A stretch of 64,000 bases of DNA from Nitrincola iocasae (GCF_008727795.1 NZ_CP044222.1:1364001-1428000), one strand, 5' to 3'. Counted from the first letter of the stretch, positions 17,426 to 26,952 are shown. Numbers and translations: made by a program. The notes: generated by a model not told the origin, from the sequence alone.

Positions 17426-17865
17426 ACCAGACCGCTTTTTTGCGTGAACTGCAGCAGTCCATTCCCCTGACGCGTGCGATGGCGATTTCTGCCTGTGACT
17501 ATGATGGCCAACAGTTGCAACTCAGCGCTCCTTTAGCCGCAAATGTAAATGACAAGGGCACCGGATTTGCTGGCTCGCTGACCGCTCTGGCAACTCTGGC
17601 TGGCTGGAGCCTGACCACGCTGTATGCGCGCGATCAGGGTGAAAATGTGAATGTAGTCGCCGCTGAAAGCCATGTGCGTTACCTGCGACCGGTTACCGAT
17701 GATTTTACTGCAGCGGTCAGCTTGCCAGACACCTCACTGTGTGAGCGCTTTTGTGAGCGCCTGCAAAGTCGCGGTAAAGCCAGTCTGCCGTTATCCATTC
17801 AGATTTTTCAGGGCACAGAGCTGGCACTGCAGCTTGAGAGTGTCTACGTGGCGATCAGACGTTAG
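17422..17865 (+). CDS. Hotdog-fold thioesterase-like protein (YiiD C-terminal family)
   Basis: A 147-residue single-domain hotdog protein similar to the putative thioesterase C-terminal half of YiiD. The motif NDKGTGFAGSLTALATLAGW (about 34-53) covers the family's central helix. The usual N-terminal acetyltransferase domain of YiiD is absent. Substrate is unknown. It overlaps the nitroreductase gene by 4 bp and ends the operon. Confidence 0.8.
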   Translation: MNQTAFLRELQQSIPLTRAMAISACDYDGQQLQLSAPLAANVNDKGTGFAGSLTALATLAGWSLTTLYARDQGENVNVVAAESHVRYLRPVTDDFTAAVSLPDTSLCERFCERLQSRGKASLPLSIQIFQGTELALQLESVYVAIRR

Positions 17866-17889
17866 CGGTTAACCCATCAAACCCCAGGC

Positions 17890-18462
17890 TTACTCGGTGG
17901 GGGTGATGCGTTCAATCTTTTCGATAATAATGGGTGTGACGGGGACATTCTGATGTCCTCCGCGTGAGCGGGTTGGCACGCGGGAAATACCAAAAACCAC
18001 CTCCAGTCCGTCAGTCACTTCACCGAACACAGCATAGCCAGCACGTAACGGGTGGCCATCCAGGTTCTGGTTGTTGGCGACATTGATGAAAAACTGAGAT
18101 GTGGCACTGTCGGGGTCATTGGTACGGGCCATGGCAATGGTGCCGCGACGATTGCTTAAGCCATTGGTTGATTCGTTGATGATCGCCGGGCGTGTATCCT
18201 GTCGCTTGAGTTCGGCGTCAAAGCCCCCGCCCTGAATCATAAAGTTGGGGATGACCCGATGGAAGGTGAGTCCTTCATAAAAGCCACTGTCCACATAAGC
18301 CAGAAAATTTTCTACTGTGACGGGTGCATTAGCCTGATCCAGCGTCAGCTCGATGTCACCCTGGTTGGTAATCATGCGAATCTGAACTGAAGTTTCCTGT
18401 GCGACTAGCTGCGTTGGTAAGAGTATTGACAAAAGTATGACAAAAATACTCACATTTTTCAT
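17890..18462 (-). CDS. Periplasmic cyclophilin-type peptidyl-prolyl isomerase
   Basis: A 190-residue cyclophilin with a signal peptide (about 1-21, cleavage near LVAQE), so it acts in the periplasm as a PpiA-type folding helper. Core motifs include GLTFHRVIPNFMIQGGGF (about 63-80, with the catalytic Arg) and SQFFINVANN (about 122-131). The insert and C-terminus are normal length. It is alone on its strand and convergent with the thioesterase gene. Confidence 0.93.
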   Translation of the reverse strand: MKNVSIFVILLSILLPTQLVAQETSVQIRMITNQGDIELTLDQANAPVTVENFLAYVDSGFYEGLTFHRVIPNFMIQGGGFDAELKRQDTRPAIINESTNGLSNRRGTIAMARTNDPDSATSQFFINVANNQNLDGHPLRAGYAVFGEVTDGLEVVFGISRVPTRSRGGHQNVPVTPIIIEKIERITPTE

Positions 18463-18586
18463 AGTAGAATGCCTGTGTAGGTTATAGTATTAAGAGTCTA
18501 GTTGGAAAATAGAGCATGATTTTACTGACTAATTCCATCAGAATACCAGCCGTTTACAAGAAAAGTAATATCTGAGGAAGTCCGGG

Positions 18587-20266
18587 ATGAACACACTGAA
18601 ACTCAAGTCCAAGCTGCTGCTGATGGCGCTGGTGCCGATGCTGATGATTACGCTGGCATTGTTATTACTGGTTAATTTCCAGATGCGAACAGCCGGTACA
18701 GCTGAAGTGGAGCGTATCCGTGAATCCATGATGGATGCCAAGCGTGAAGCGTTGCAGCATTATGTTGAAATTGCCATTACCGCCGTCAAGCCTTATATGA
18801 CCAGTCCTAATCCTTCGGCAGAGCAGTTGGAAGCAGCAAAAACCATGCTACGCAGTATGCGCTTTGGGTCGGATGGATATATTTTTATTTTTGATAAGCT
18901 CGGTAATACTCTGGTACATGGTATGTCGCCGCAATTGGAAGGGCGTAATTTGAATGATCTGACAGACCCCGAGGGGGTTTATCTTGTAAGAGAACTGGTT
19001 AAAGCTGGACTGAATGGCGGTGGGTATGTGGGTTATATATGGGACGAACCCACCCGTAATGGTCTGACGCCAAAACTTAGCTACGCCGAACCTTTACTGA
19101 ATAATCAATGGATACTGGGTACCGGATTTTACATAGATGATGTAGATGAGGCTGTTGCTGTTCAGCAGGCACTGTTTGAAAAAGAAGTCACGTCGGTATT
19201 GCTGCGTATCATTTCCAGTGCAGTGGTGATACTGGTACTGGTGTTCCTGGCGGTATGGGTTATTGGTGGTCGAATTGTCAGACCCGCGCAAGAAACGTCT
19301 GCGGCATTGAAAGATATTGCTGAAGGTGAGGGTGACCTGACTAAACGACTTACGGTGATCAGTCAGGATGAAATTGGCGATGTGGCCAAAGAGTTCAATC
19401 TGTTTACCGACAAGATTCATCAGTTGGTTCGTGAGGTTAAAACCTCAGTGGAAGAGCTGACCGAATCCAGTGAAGCGATGAAAATTGTGGTAACCCGCAG
19501 TCATGAAGATGCGTCACTACAGCAAACAGAAACGACTCAGGTCGCTGCAGCTATTCATGAAATGTCTGCCGCCGTCGAAGAGGTTGCCGGGAGTGCCTCC
19601 AGAGCTGCCGCCGCCGCTCTGGAGGCCGATCGCGAAGCCACTGATGGTCAGCAGATTGTCAGTCAGACAATTCAGGCCATCAATAACCTGGCCGATGATG
19701 TTAACCGGGCTGCCGATGTTATTGAGAAACTCGGTGATAACGCCGAGCAGATTGGAACGGTGGTCAGCGTCATCAAAAATATCGCGGATCAGACCAATTT
19801 GTTGGCATTGAACGCGGCCATCGAAGCGGCACGTGCCGGTGAACATGGACGTGGTTTTGCCGTGGTGGCTGATGAAGTCAGAACCCTGGCGAACCGAACT
19901 CAGGAAAGTACCAATGAAATTCAGCAGATGATAGACAATCTGCAGTCAGGTACCCGCGATGCCGTTAGTGTTATGCAGCGCAGTCGTGAGGCTTCAGTGG
20001 ATACCGTGAAACGGGCTGCCGGGGCGAATGAATCCCTGGAAACCATTGCTCGCTCTGTCGGTACCATCACTGAAATGAACACACAAATTGCCAGTGCGGC
20101 AGAAGAGCAGACGGCGGTTGCCAATGAAGTCAGTCAGAGTATTCAGAAAATTGCAGACACCGCTGAACATGGTAAACGCAATGCCGATGAAGTGGCTAAC
20201 ACCTCTGAGCGCATGGCGTCACTGGAGCAGCGCCTGAATCAGTTGGTGTCACGTTTTCGCGTGTAA
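18587..20266 (+). CDS. Methyl-accepting chemotaxis protein with single Cache sensor
   Basis: A 559-residue transmembrane chemoreceptor. TM1 is at about 9-30; a periplasmic sCache_2 domain at about 35-195 contains GSDGYIFIFDKLGNTLVHGM (about 92-111) and a second conserved block GLNGGGYVGYIWDEP. TM2 is at about 203-224, HAMP at about 225-278, and the signalling region has the tip NIADQTNLLALNAAIEAARA near residue 395. The family often senses small carboxylates. The start has a good GAGGA site. It is monocistronic, away from the chemosensory operon at the left end. Confidence 0.95.
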   Translation: MNTLKLKSKLLLMALVPMLMITLALLLLVNFQMRTAGTAEVERIRESMMDAKREALQHYVEIAITAVKPYMTSPNPSAEQLEAAKTMLRSMRFGSDGYIFIFDKLGNTLVHGMSPQLEGRNLNDLTDPEGVYLVRELVKAGLNGGGYVGYIWDEPTRNGLTPKLSYAEPLLNNQWILGTGFYIDDVDEAVAVQQALFEKEVTSVLLRIISSAVVILVLVFLAVWVIGGRIVRPAQETSAALKDIAEGEGDLTKRLTVISQDEIGDVAKEFNLFTDKIHQLVREVKTSVEELTESSEAMKIVVTRSHEDASLQQTETTQVAAAIHEMSAAVEEVAGSASRAAAAALEADREATDGQQIVSQTIQAINNLADDVNRAADVIEKLGDNAEQIGTVVSVIKNIADQTNLLALNAAIEAARAGEHGRGFAVVADEVRTLANRTQESTNEIQQMIDNLQSGTRDAVSVMQRSREASVDTVKRAAGANESLETIARSVGTITEMNTQIASAAEEQTAVANEVSQSIQKIADTAEHGKRNADEVANTSERMASLEQRLNQLVSRFRV

Positions 20267-20295
20267 TGCTGCTCTGCACTGCTATCAGTAATGGC

Positions 20296-20322
20296 TGAAC
20301 TGGCTGGACTCTTTTTACGTAA
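20296..20322 (+). promoter_or_regulatory. Possible ECF11 (RpoE/ChrR-type) promoter of the SDR operon
   Basis: TGAACT at 20296-20301 and CGTAA at 20318-20322 with a 16-bp spacer. This is one base from the TGATCT-N16-CGTA found before the sigma gene in this window. It sits just upstream of the SDR start. The match is short, so it is a candidate only. Confidence 0.4.
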
Positions 20323-20342
20323 CTTAGTGAAAGGAGCTCAAT

Positions 20343-21143
20343 ATGTTCAGATCATTTGTTATATCAAAGATTGGTGTAGACACTAGCTGGAAGCTTGTGT
20401 GGATTACCGGTGGTGGCAGCGGTATTGGTTTGGCAGTGGCAAAGCAGTTAGTCCGCAAGGGTACTAAGGTCATCATCAGTGGTCGTCATGAGCAGGCCTT
20501 GCTGGAATGCTGTGATCAACTTAATCAGCCAACCCTGTCAGGTTCGTTACATCCGTTGGTTTGTGATGTGACGTCGCTGGAATCTGTGCAGGCTGCTTGG
20601 CAAATGCTGATCCAGAATTATGGTATACCGGATCTGGTGCTGCTCAATGCCGGAAATCATCAGCCAGTGACTCTGGAAAACTTTTCCCCTGAACCCTTTC
20701 AACAACTGATGGCGGTTAATTATTTTGGTGTAGTGAACTGTCTGTCAGTTTTGTTGCCTGATTTAGTAAGCCGCCAGCGTGGACAGATTGGTGTCGTGGC
20801 ATCCGTAGCCGGATATTCAGGGTTACCTACAGCTGCCGCCTATGGGGGTAGCAAGGCTGCCTTAATTAATACCTGCGAGGCGCTCTATCCGGAACTACTT
20901 GAGCAAGGTATACAGCTGTCGTTGATTAATCCGGGTTTTGTAAAAACCCCACTGACGGATAAGAATACCTTTGCCATGCCCTTCCTGGTCGATGCGGATC
21001 GGGCGGCAACAGTCATTATTCGTGGATTGCAACTTAAACGTTTTGAAATTGCATTTCCACGGGTTTTTGTCATGCTGTTAAAAGTGCTGCGTCTGCTGCC
21101 CTATTCACTCTACTTCAGGCTGACGCGGAAATTGTTACCCTGA
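20343..21143 (+). CDS. Short-chain dehydrogenase/reductase
   Basis: A 266-residue classical SDR. The dinucleotide motif is WITGGGSGIGLAVAKQLV (about 20-37), LNAGN is near 101, and the active site is Ser (VASVAGYSG, about 151) with Tyr-x3-Lys in AYGGSKAAL (about 163-171). The C-terminal 40 residues are hydrophobic, suggesting membrane association. SDR and SnoaL-like genes often accompany the FAD oxidoreductase/DUF1365/cfa set in photo-oxidative stress loci, and here they face that operon convergently. Substrate unknown. Confidence 0.9.
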   Translation: MFRSFVISKIGVDTSWKLVWITGGGSGIGLAVAKQLVRKGTKVIISGRHEQALLECCDQLNQPTLSGSLHPLVCDVTSLESVQAAWQMLIQNYGIPDLVLLNAGNHQPVTLENFSPEPFQQLMAVNYFGVVNCLSVLLPDLVSRQRGQIGVVASVAGYSGLPTAAAYGGSKAALINTCEALYPELLEQGIQLSLINPGFVKTPLTDKNTFAMPFLVDADRAATVIIRGLQLKRFEIAFPRVFVMLLKVLRLLPYSLYFRLTRKLLP

Positions 21144-21152
21144 GGAGACTCG

Positions 21153-21590
21153 ATGCCACTTACGCCTTCCAAACAGCTTTGCGAGCGGTATTGCGAGGTA
21201 TTCAGTAATCTGAGTCCAGAGACACTCGATCAATTTAAAGACTTGGTGACTGAACAGGTGCATTTTCGTGATCCTTTCAACGATGTCCGGGGCTTCAGTA
21301 AGATGCGTCGGGTCTTGGAGGATATGTTCGAAAATACCGAAAACCCGGCGTTTAATGTGCTGGAGCAAAGTGTCTATACCGATCATGCCTGGTTGCGCTG
21401 GCAGTTTACCGCCAAGGTACCGATTATCGGGCTGTTATCTGTCGAGGGTGCCACCCGTCTCGAATTTGATCACTATAATGGCCTGGTCACTGAACATATC
21501 GATTATTGGGACAGTGCACCGGTGTATCTGCGCCTGCCATTAATTGGCGGGTTATTACGTCTGATAAAGCGGCGTATGTCGGCAAGCTGA
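21153..21590 (+). CDS. SnoaL/NTF2-like protein
   Basis: A 145-residue cone-fold (NTF2-like) protein, cytoplasmic. Conserved features are the N-terminal helix, VHFRDPFNDVRG (about 33-44), AWLRWQFTAKVP (about 78-89) and HIDYWDSAP (about 113-121). It follows the SDR gene by 9 bp with a GAGG site and is surely co-transcribed. These proteins are common companions of the ECF11/ChrR stress regulon; no reaction is established. It converges end to end with the DUF3833 gene. Confidence 0.85.
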   Translation: MPLTPSKQLCERYCEVFSNLSPETLDQFKDLVTEQVHFRDPFNDVRGFSKMRRVLEDMFENTENPAFNVLEQSVYTDHAWLRWQFTAKVPIIGLLSVEGATRLEFDHYNGLVTEHIDYWDSAPVYLRLPLIGGLLRLIKRRMSAS

Positions 21591-22157
21591 TTATTCTGGA
21601 ATCAGGTTGAAGGGGGCTTCCTTGAGTTGATCAGCCCGAATAAATGACAGGGTGACCTGACCAAGTTCTAGTCCCCATTTTTTCACGCTGGCACGGTTAA
21701 TCAACACCCCACCGGGTTGTAAATACATCCAATCATCAAAGCTGACGCGCCAACTGTTATCACCGACTTTCAGATCCATCTGATAGCGCCAGTTCAGCGC
21801 ATTACCACTGATCTTTCCACGTGCTACGCCGATAATATCATCCGCTTGTCCTTGATATTCGCCTTCAGCCGTGGGCGTGATTCGCCAGACACGCCGGTCA
21901 GTTTCACCATCGGAATAAAGAAAGTATTCATCCAGTATCAGCGTATCACCTTCCATACGCGCATCAATTTCTACCTTGAATTCACGTCGTAGGTTACCGA
22001 AGCGGTCTTCAAAGATGCCCCAGGCATAGACGCGCCCTTGAAAATAGTCTTCAAGCACCAGTTTGGGTTCGCGCTGGTCAAACTTTTCTATATTCATCTG
22101 GCTACACCCTGCAAGCAGCAGACTGATCAGGAGCAACAGGCTTAGTCGGTAGATCAT
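21591..22157 (-). CDS. DUF3833 lipoprotein
   Basis: A 188-residue lipoprotein: signal peptide with lipobox LLLAGCSQ at about 13-20, then a beta-rich DUF3833 domain resembling a lipocalin-like barrel (EDYFQGRVYAWGIFEDRFG, about 41-59). It is the last gene of the minus-strand stress operon and overlaps the MFS gene by 56 bp. The family recurs in operons with cfa and DUF1365, which suggests a role in handling modified envelope lipids; that role is inferred. Confidence 0.88.
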   Translation of the reverse strand: MIYRLSLLLLISLLLAGCSQMNIEKFDQREPKLVLEDYFQGRVYAWGIFEDRFGNLRREFKVEIDARMEGDTLILDEYFLYSDGETDRRVWRITPTAEGEYQGQADDIIGVARGKISGNALNWRYQMDLKVGDNSWRVSFDDWMYLQPGGVLINRASVKKWGLELGQVTLSFIRADQLKEAPFNLIPE

Positions 22158-23463
22158 CGTTAGGGCTCCGGTCAGATCGTTGGGTTAGTCGATGCATAAT
22201 GGCCTTGTGGTGACGACTTTTAATTGGAAACTGCCATAGCATGATGATGGCGACACACTTTAATACGCTGGGAAGCAGGGCATAGATCAGCCCCAGTGCC
22301 AGTACCGGAGCAGCTAATTCTGGTGTAAATCCGGCCAGTTCCAGTAACCCCAGTGCCACCAGTGCTGCCAACGCCAGCGCCAGTTTGGTGGCAGCATTCC
22401 AGAGAGCGAACAGCAAGCCAGTTTGTCGGCGGCGGTAGCGGAATTTATCCCAGTCGGTCACTTCGGCCTGAATAGCATGGGGCAGCGCTAGATCTGCCCC
22501 TAGTGCCGTACCGGTAATCATGCAAATAAGCACAAACCAATAAGTATCACCCGGTCCCAGCCAGGCGGCTGGCAGAAACGCCGTAATTGCCATCAGCATG
22601 GCCACTTGCCAGAGCAGCACCTTGTCCAGGTGCCTGCTCAGCTTTAGCCAGATCGGCAGGGCACAGCCAGCCGCGACAAAATAGATCAGAATAAAAATGG
22701 GCCGGATGGTCGCTTCAAGTCCGAGTACCGAGGTGATGTACAAGGGAAACAGGACAGCAGGAATACCGTTCGCCACCCCATTGGTAAACCAGGCTGTCAC
22801 TAAACGCATGGCAGGGCGGTTTTTGATCAAATCGCGCCAGTGGCCTTGTAACAATTTTTCACTTGGCTGGGGGCCGGGCAGATGGGTCAAGAGTCGGTAA
22901 ATAAACCAGCCACCTGGCAGCAGGGTGATCAACGCCATGACTTGTAACATCTGTGGGGTGCTGAGTCCGGCTAGCACCAGTAAGGGTACACTGGCTGAAA
23001 TTAATAAACCGATCAGTGTCAAACCTTCACGTAATGACACCGCCCGGGTACGTTCTTCACTACTGTCGCTCAGATGACTGAGCCAGGTTATATAAGGGAC
23101 TTGAACTAGCGTCCATCCCAGGTATAAAAATAGTGCCCCGAACAGCAGCGACAGGGCTGGTGCAGATGCCAGCGGGTGAATCAATAATACCAGCGAGGGT
23201 ATGCAGATTACCCCCCCTGTAACTAACGTGGCTTTGAACTGCCGCGCTGAGGCAAAATCCAGCCAGCGACCGATTAGCGGATCGGTGATGACATCACTCA
23301 AGCGGGCCAGCATCAACAATAACCCAGTGAGTAATAACGGTAAACCTATCTCTTCTACATAGTAGGTCGGAAGCAGAATATAGATAGCAACGGTAGGCAC
23401 GGCCAGTGGTAAGGCAGGCAGTGCATAGCTAAATAGTGCCTGACGCGAAAGCGGTTGGCTCAC
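22102..23463 (-). CDS. MFS transporter, GPH/MelB-like
   Basis: A 453-residue, twelve-helix major facilitator of the glycoside-pentoside-hexuronide type. The segment RLSDVITDPLIGRWLDF (about 54-70) is the GPH-family loop between helices 2 and 3. It overlaps cfa by 4 bp and the DUF3833 gene by 56 bp. In these stress loci the protein more likely handles a lipid or other hydrophobic product than a sugar, but there is no direct evidence. The C-terminal tail (about 425-453) is hydrophilic and Asp/Arg/Pro-rich. Confidence 0.85.
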   Translation of the reverse strand: MSQPLSRQALFSYALPALPLAVPTVAIYILLPTYYVEEIGLPLLLTGLLLMLARLSDVITDPLIGRWLDFASARQFKATLVTGGVICIPSLVLLIHPLASAPALSLLFGALFLYLGWTLVQVPYITWLSHLSDSSEERTRAVSLREGLTLIGLLISASVPLLVLAGLSTPQMLQVMALITLLPGGWFIYRLLTHLPGPQPSEKLLQGHWRDLIKNRPAMRLVTAWFTNGVANGIPAVLFPLYITSVLGLEATIRPIFILIYFVAAGCALPIWLKLSRHLDKVLLWQVAMLMAITAFLPAAWLGPGDTYWFVLICMITGTALGADLALPHAIQAEVTDWDKFRYRRRQTGLLFALWNAATKLALALAALVALGLLELAGFTPELAAPVLALGLIYALLPSVLKCVAIIMLWQFPIKSRHHKAIMHRLTQRSDRSPNDDLPTKPVAPDQSAACRV

Positions 23464-24698
23464 GAGTGCTCCATCTGGTAAAAGCCTACATTGACAGTTT
23501 TATGCCGAAAGCCGCCCTCGCAATAGGCCAGGTAATAAAGCCACATACGGCGAAAGCGCTCATCAAACCCCTGTGCCTGTACTCTTGGCCATTGCTCGAT
23601 AAAATTGTGCCGCCAGATGGTCAGGGTCTTTGCATAGTCCAGGCCAAAAAACTGGCTGTCGGTGAGTTTCAGTTGCTGCTGCTCCAGTGCGGCTTGCAGG
23701 CGTGATGGACTGGGTAACATCCCTCCCGGGAAAATATAGCGTTGAATAAAATCCGGATTGCGGCGGTATTCCTCAAACCGGTCCTCAGCAATGCTGATGA
23801 CTTGCAGTACCGCACGACCGCCGGGTTTAAGTACGCGTTGCAGTGTCTGGAAGTAGGTGGCCCAGTGCTCCTCTCCCACAGCTTCAAACATTTCAATCGA
23901 GACAATATGATCAAACTGTCCGTCGAGATCGCGGTAGTCGGTCAGGCTGAAGCTACACTGCTCAGACAGGCCTGCCTCGGCTATGCGCTGTTGGGCAAAT
24001 TGCAACTGTTCCTGTGACAGAGTAATGCCATGCACACGGGCACCAAATTCAGTGGCGGCCAGCTCGGCAAAACCGCCCCAGCCACAGCCGACTTCCAGTA
24101 CTTGCTGGCCAGGCTGCAGATCAAGCATTTGTGCAATACGTCGATATTTCTGCTGCTGCGCTTCAAACAACGACTGTTCAGCTGAGCTAAACAGGGCAGA
24201 GGAATAGGTCATGCTGGGATCCAGCCAGAGCCGGTAAAAATCGTTACCCAGGTCGTAATGGTAGGCAATATTGCGTCGACTGCCGCGTTTGGTGTTAGCG
24301 CGGCACAAATGTACAAGTCGATTAAGCAGGCGCAGCCAAAGTTTGCCGTTACTCAGGTCCGGCATCTGTCGCTCATTACCCAACGCCCAGCGCATCAATG
24401 CTACCAGGTCAGGAGAGTCCCATTCACCGGCCATATAGCTTTCGGCCATGCCGAGTTGTCCACCTTGCAGCAGGCGGCGCAGTGGACGGAAGCTGTTCAG
24501 GCGGATTTCGGCTCGGGGAGCACCCTCCTGCACTTTACCCAGTTGGAGTTGCTGGCCATTAGGCAGTTGCAGGTCCAGGGTGCCGTAATCAAGCTCGGGT
24601 AGCTGGCGCAATACACTTTTCAATAACATGCGATTAAACCAGCTATGCTCAGCAAGCAGTTCACCGGTATGCGCTAGTTGATAGTTAGAAGGCTTCAT
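23460..24698 (-). CDS. cfa: Cyclopropane-fatty-acyl-phospholipid synthase family methyltransferase
   Basis: A 412-residue SAM-dependent enzyme of the Cfa/CmaS family. The SAM motif VLEVGCGWGGFAELAA is near residues 200-215, and IVSIEMFEAVG (about 268-278) holds the acidic pocket. The N-terminal 130 residues form the membrane-contacting domain. Cfa adds a methylene bridge to unsaturated acyl chains of membrane lipids; relatives in ECF11/ChrR loci make other modified fatty acids, such as furan precursors, so the exact product is open. It overlaps both neighbours by 4 bp. Confidence 0.88.
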   Translation of the reverse strand: MKPSNYQLAHTGELLAEHSWFNRMLLKSVLRQLPELDYGTLDLQLPNGQQLQLGKVQEGAPRAEIRLNSFRPLRRLLQGGQLGMAESYMAGEWDSPDLVALMRWALGNERQMPDLSNGKLWLRLLNRLVHLCRANTKRGSRRNIAYHYDLGNDFYRLWLDPSMTYSSALFSSAEQSLFEAQQQKYRRIAQMLDLQPGQQVLEVGCGWGGFAELAATEFGARVHGITLSQEQLQFAQQRIAEAGLSEQCSFSLTDYRDLDGQFDHIVSIEMFEAVGEEHWATYFQTLQRVLKPGGRAVLQVISIAEDRFEEYRRNPDFIQRYIFPGGMLPSPSRLQAALEQQQLKLTDSQFFGLDYAKTLTIWRHNFIEQWPRVQAQGFDERFRRMWLYYLAYCEGGFRHKTVNVGFYQMEHS

Positions 24699-25489
24699 GA
24701 CAGCTTGACTCCTTGTGTATTGACCAGCGAAACACAGTAGGTGGGCTGAATTGGCCGAGGCTGAACTTTCATGCCTTTGCGCCAGAGTCTCAATGCTTCC
24801 CAGTGAATGCCTCCGATTACCTTTAGGGTCATGAGCGGGTGGCGGAGGAAAGTTTTTAGTATCGATTGTTGGGTGATTTCAACCCGCCGCCCGGAGAAGG
24901 TGGCATCAAACAACGGTCCTTGGTCGTCAATTTGGCGAATCATCACGGCCAGGTTTCCATTAGGTGGCTGCAGACGGAACTGATAGGCGGTTTGCATCGG
25001 CATAAACGGTGATACATAAAACGCTTTGTCGGCCTGCTGACGTATAACCTCAGCCTTGTCTGCCTCGACAGGTATCAGGTAGCTGTGGCGTTGACCAAAG
25101 GTATTGCTGACTTCATATAAAATGGCGCTGAGGTCGCCAGATTCGTTATAGCAATAGAATACGCTTAGCGGGTTAAACACATAACCGAACAGGCGTGGGT
25201 AGCAAAGCAAACGTACAGCACCAGAACCTGTCTCGATTTTATGCTGCTTCAGAAGGCTTTTGATCTGAGTTCTCAAGGGGGTACTTGAACCATCACCATG
25301 ATCACGCTGGTAAAATGCAAACAGATTGAAGCGATCAATGGATAGACATTTGAATCGATCCAGTGCCTCAAGCTCCTCTAAATCGATCAGCCAGGCACTG
25401 ACCCGATAAACAAAGCGGTGATTGACCGGGCGCAGACGCTGGTGCATCACTTCGCCAAGGTAAATGCTAGAGTGTAAGGCATGGCTCAT
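24695..25489 (-). CDS. DUF1365 protein
   Basis: A protein of 264 residues from the ATG at 25489, which overlaps the upstream stop as ATGA; this start is preferred over the one six codons earlier. Family features include HRFVYRVSAWLIDLEEL, LLCYPRLFGYVFNPLSVFYCY (about 96-116) and YVSPFMPM. DUF1365 proteins sit beside a FAD amine-oxidase-like gene and cfa in many genomes, as here, and the trio is thought to act together on acyl lipids. Reaction not established. Confidence 0.9.
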   Translation of the reverse strand: MSHALHSSIYLGEVMHQRLRPVNHRFVYRVSAWLIDLEELEALDRFKCLSIDRFNLFAFYQRDHGDGSSTPLRTQIKSLLKQHKIETGSGAVRLLCYPRLFGYVFNPLSVFYCYNESGDLSAILYEVSNTFGQRHSYLIPVEADKAEVIRQQADKAFYVSPFMPMQTAYQFRLQPPNGNLAVMIRQIDDQGPLFDATFSGRRVEITQQSILKTFLRHPLMTLKVIGGIHWEALRLWRKGMKVQPRPIQPTYCVSLVNTQGVKLS

Positions 25490-26856
25490 GCCACCGCCTC
25501 CCGGCATAAGCGTGATTCCGGACGGGTTCTGGGCCTGACATGAATACGGCTATTGGGGTTATCCAAATGCCAGGGGCGTTTTTTACCTCCGAGGGCCTCC
25601 GCTACGGCGAGGCCGGATTGAAGCCCGTCTTCATGAAATCCATAGCCAAACCAGGCACCGCAATACCAGGTATTCTGTACGCCCTGTAGATTCCAGAGTT
25701 TTCTTTGTGCCGCGACTGAGTCCAGGTTAAAAGCAGGGTGGTCATACAGGAAGCTACGATGGATACTACCTTCTTCTGGCTCTTCAATCGGGTTGAGTGT
25801 GACAAATAAGGGGGTGTCTTCAGGCAGGTGTTGCAGGCTATTCATCCAATAAGTCACGCTGACATCAGCGGTTTGGTCAGCTACAGAGCTGGCCAGGTAG
25901 TTCCAACTGGCCCAGGCGGCACGACGTTTGGGCATCAGCGCAGGGTCGCTGTGTAAAATGGCGCGGTTACGCTGATAGGGAAAGAGTTGCAGTAGCTGCT
26001 GTTCATCAGCAGTGGGTTCGGCCAGCATCTCTAGTGCCTGATCGGCATGACAGGCCATAACAACATGATCAAAGGTCTCTCGCTTGCCATGTAGATCTTC
26101 CAGAATCACCTGGCTGTTGTGGCGATGAATCCGATGAATGTGGCTGTTGAGCCTGACTGGATTTTTCAGTTCATGGATAATCTTGTTAACGTATTCCCGA
26201 CTTCCGCCCACGACTGTGCGCCACTGTGGCCGATCTGTAAGTTGTACCAAACCATGATTCTGGCAAAAGCGCAAAAAGGTCAACGCCGGGTAATCCAGCA
26301 TTTTATTAGCGGGTGTTGACCAGATGGCGGCACCCATAGGAATGAGATGCTTATAAATAAATGTGTTGCTGTATCCTTGCTGATGTAATAATTCGCCCAG
26401 CGACAGATCAGCATTGGCAGGATTTTGGGCGAAGCTGTCTGAGTGTTTGTAAAAATGTAGCAGATCCTTTATCAGCTTCCAGAAGGTAGGGCTCATTAGG
26501 TTACGACGCTGAGCAAACAAACCATTCAGGCTGGTGCCACTGTATTCGAGTAAACCTTGATCCATACTCACGGCAAATGACATTTCTGTTGCTATGCTCT
26601 CGACCTGTAATTGGTCAAAAAATTTCACCAGGTTAGGGTAGTTGACCGGATTGAATACAATAAAGCCTGTGTCGACAGCCAGGCTGCCAGTATCGGCAAG
26701 ATTCACGTCGACAGTATTAGAGTGCCCCCCAGGACGGTCATCTTTTTCAAACAGAGTGACATTGTGGTTTTGGTTCAACAACCAGGCACAGGATAAGCCT
26801 GAGATGCCTGAGCCGATAACCGCTATTTTCAGGGGACGTATAACTTTTACATTCAT
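25486..26856 (-). CDS. FAD-dependent amine-oxidase-like oxidoreductase
   Basis: A protein of 456 residues from ATG at 26856, which has a TGAGG ribosome site; an in-frame ATG at 26871 has none but is possible. The N-terminal dinucleotide motif is AVIGSGISGLSCAWLL (about 10-25), followed by LFEKDDRPGGHSNTV. The C-terminus has the FAD-contact region YCGAWFGYGFHEDGLQSG (about 405-422). It is the first gene of a five-gene minus-strand operon that faces away from the sigma factor gene, with an ECF-type promoter 40 bp upstream. Probably a lipid-modifying oxidoreductase or desaturase. Confidence 0.9.
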   Translation of the reverse strand: MNVKVIRPLKIAVIGSGISGLSCAWLLNQNHNVTLFEKDDRPGGHSNTVDVNLADTGSLAVDTGFIVFNPVNYPNLVKFFDQLQVESIATEMSFAVSMDQGLLEYSGTSLNGLFAQRRNLMSPTFWKLIKDLLHFYKHSDSFAQNPANADLSLGELLHQQGYSNTFIYKHLIPMGAAIWSTPANKMLDYPALTFLRFCQNHGLVQLTDRPQWRTVVGGSREYVNKIIHELKNPVRLNSHIHRIHRHNSQVILEDLHGKRETFDHVVMACHADQALEMLAEPTADEQQLLQLFPYQRNRAILHSDPALMPKRRAAWASWNYLASSVADQTADVSVTYWMNSLQHLPEDTPLFVTLNPIEEPEEGSIHRSFLYDHPAFNLDSVAAQRKLWNLQGVQNTWYCGAWFGYGFHEDGLQSGLAVAEALGGKKRPWHLDNPNSRIHVRPRTRPESRLCREAVA

Positions 26857-26897
26857 AAAATCTGGCCTCATGCCGACGTGTCTTTAGATATGCATAG

Positions 26898-26926
26898 CTT
26901 ACGATTCGGTATAAGCTTGTAGATCA
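26898..26926 (-). promoter_or_regulatory. ECF11-type promoter for the FAD oxidoreductase-cfa operon
   Basis: On the minus strand, TGATCT (26921-26926) and CGTAAG (26898-26903) with a 17-bp spacer. The same TGATCTAC block occurs on the other strand before the sigma gene. TGATC...CGTA resembles the known RpoE consensus of Rhodobacter ECF11 systems. Confidence 0.7.
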
Positions 26927-26952
26927 TCTGTGTTTACTAGATTTCTTTTAAG

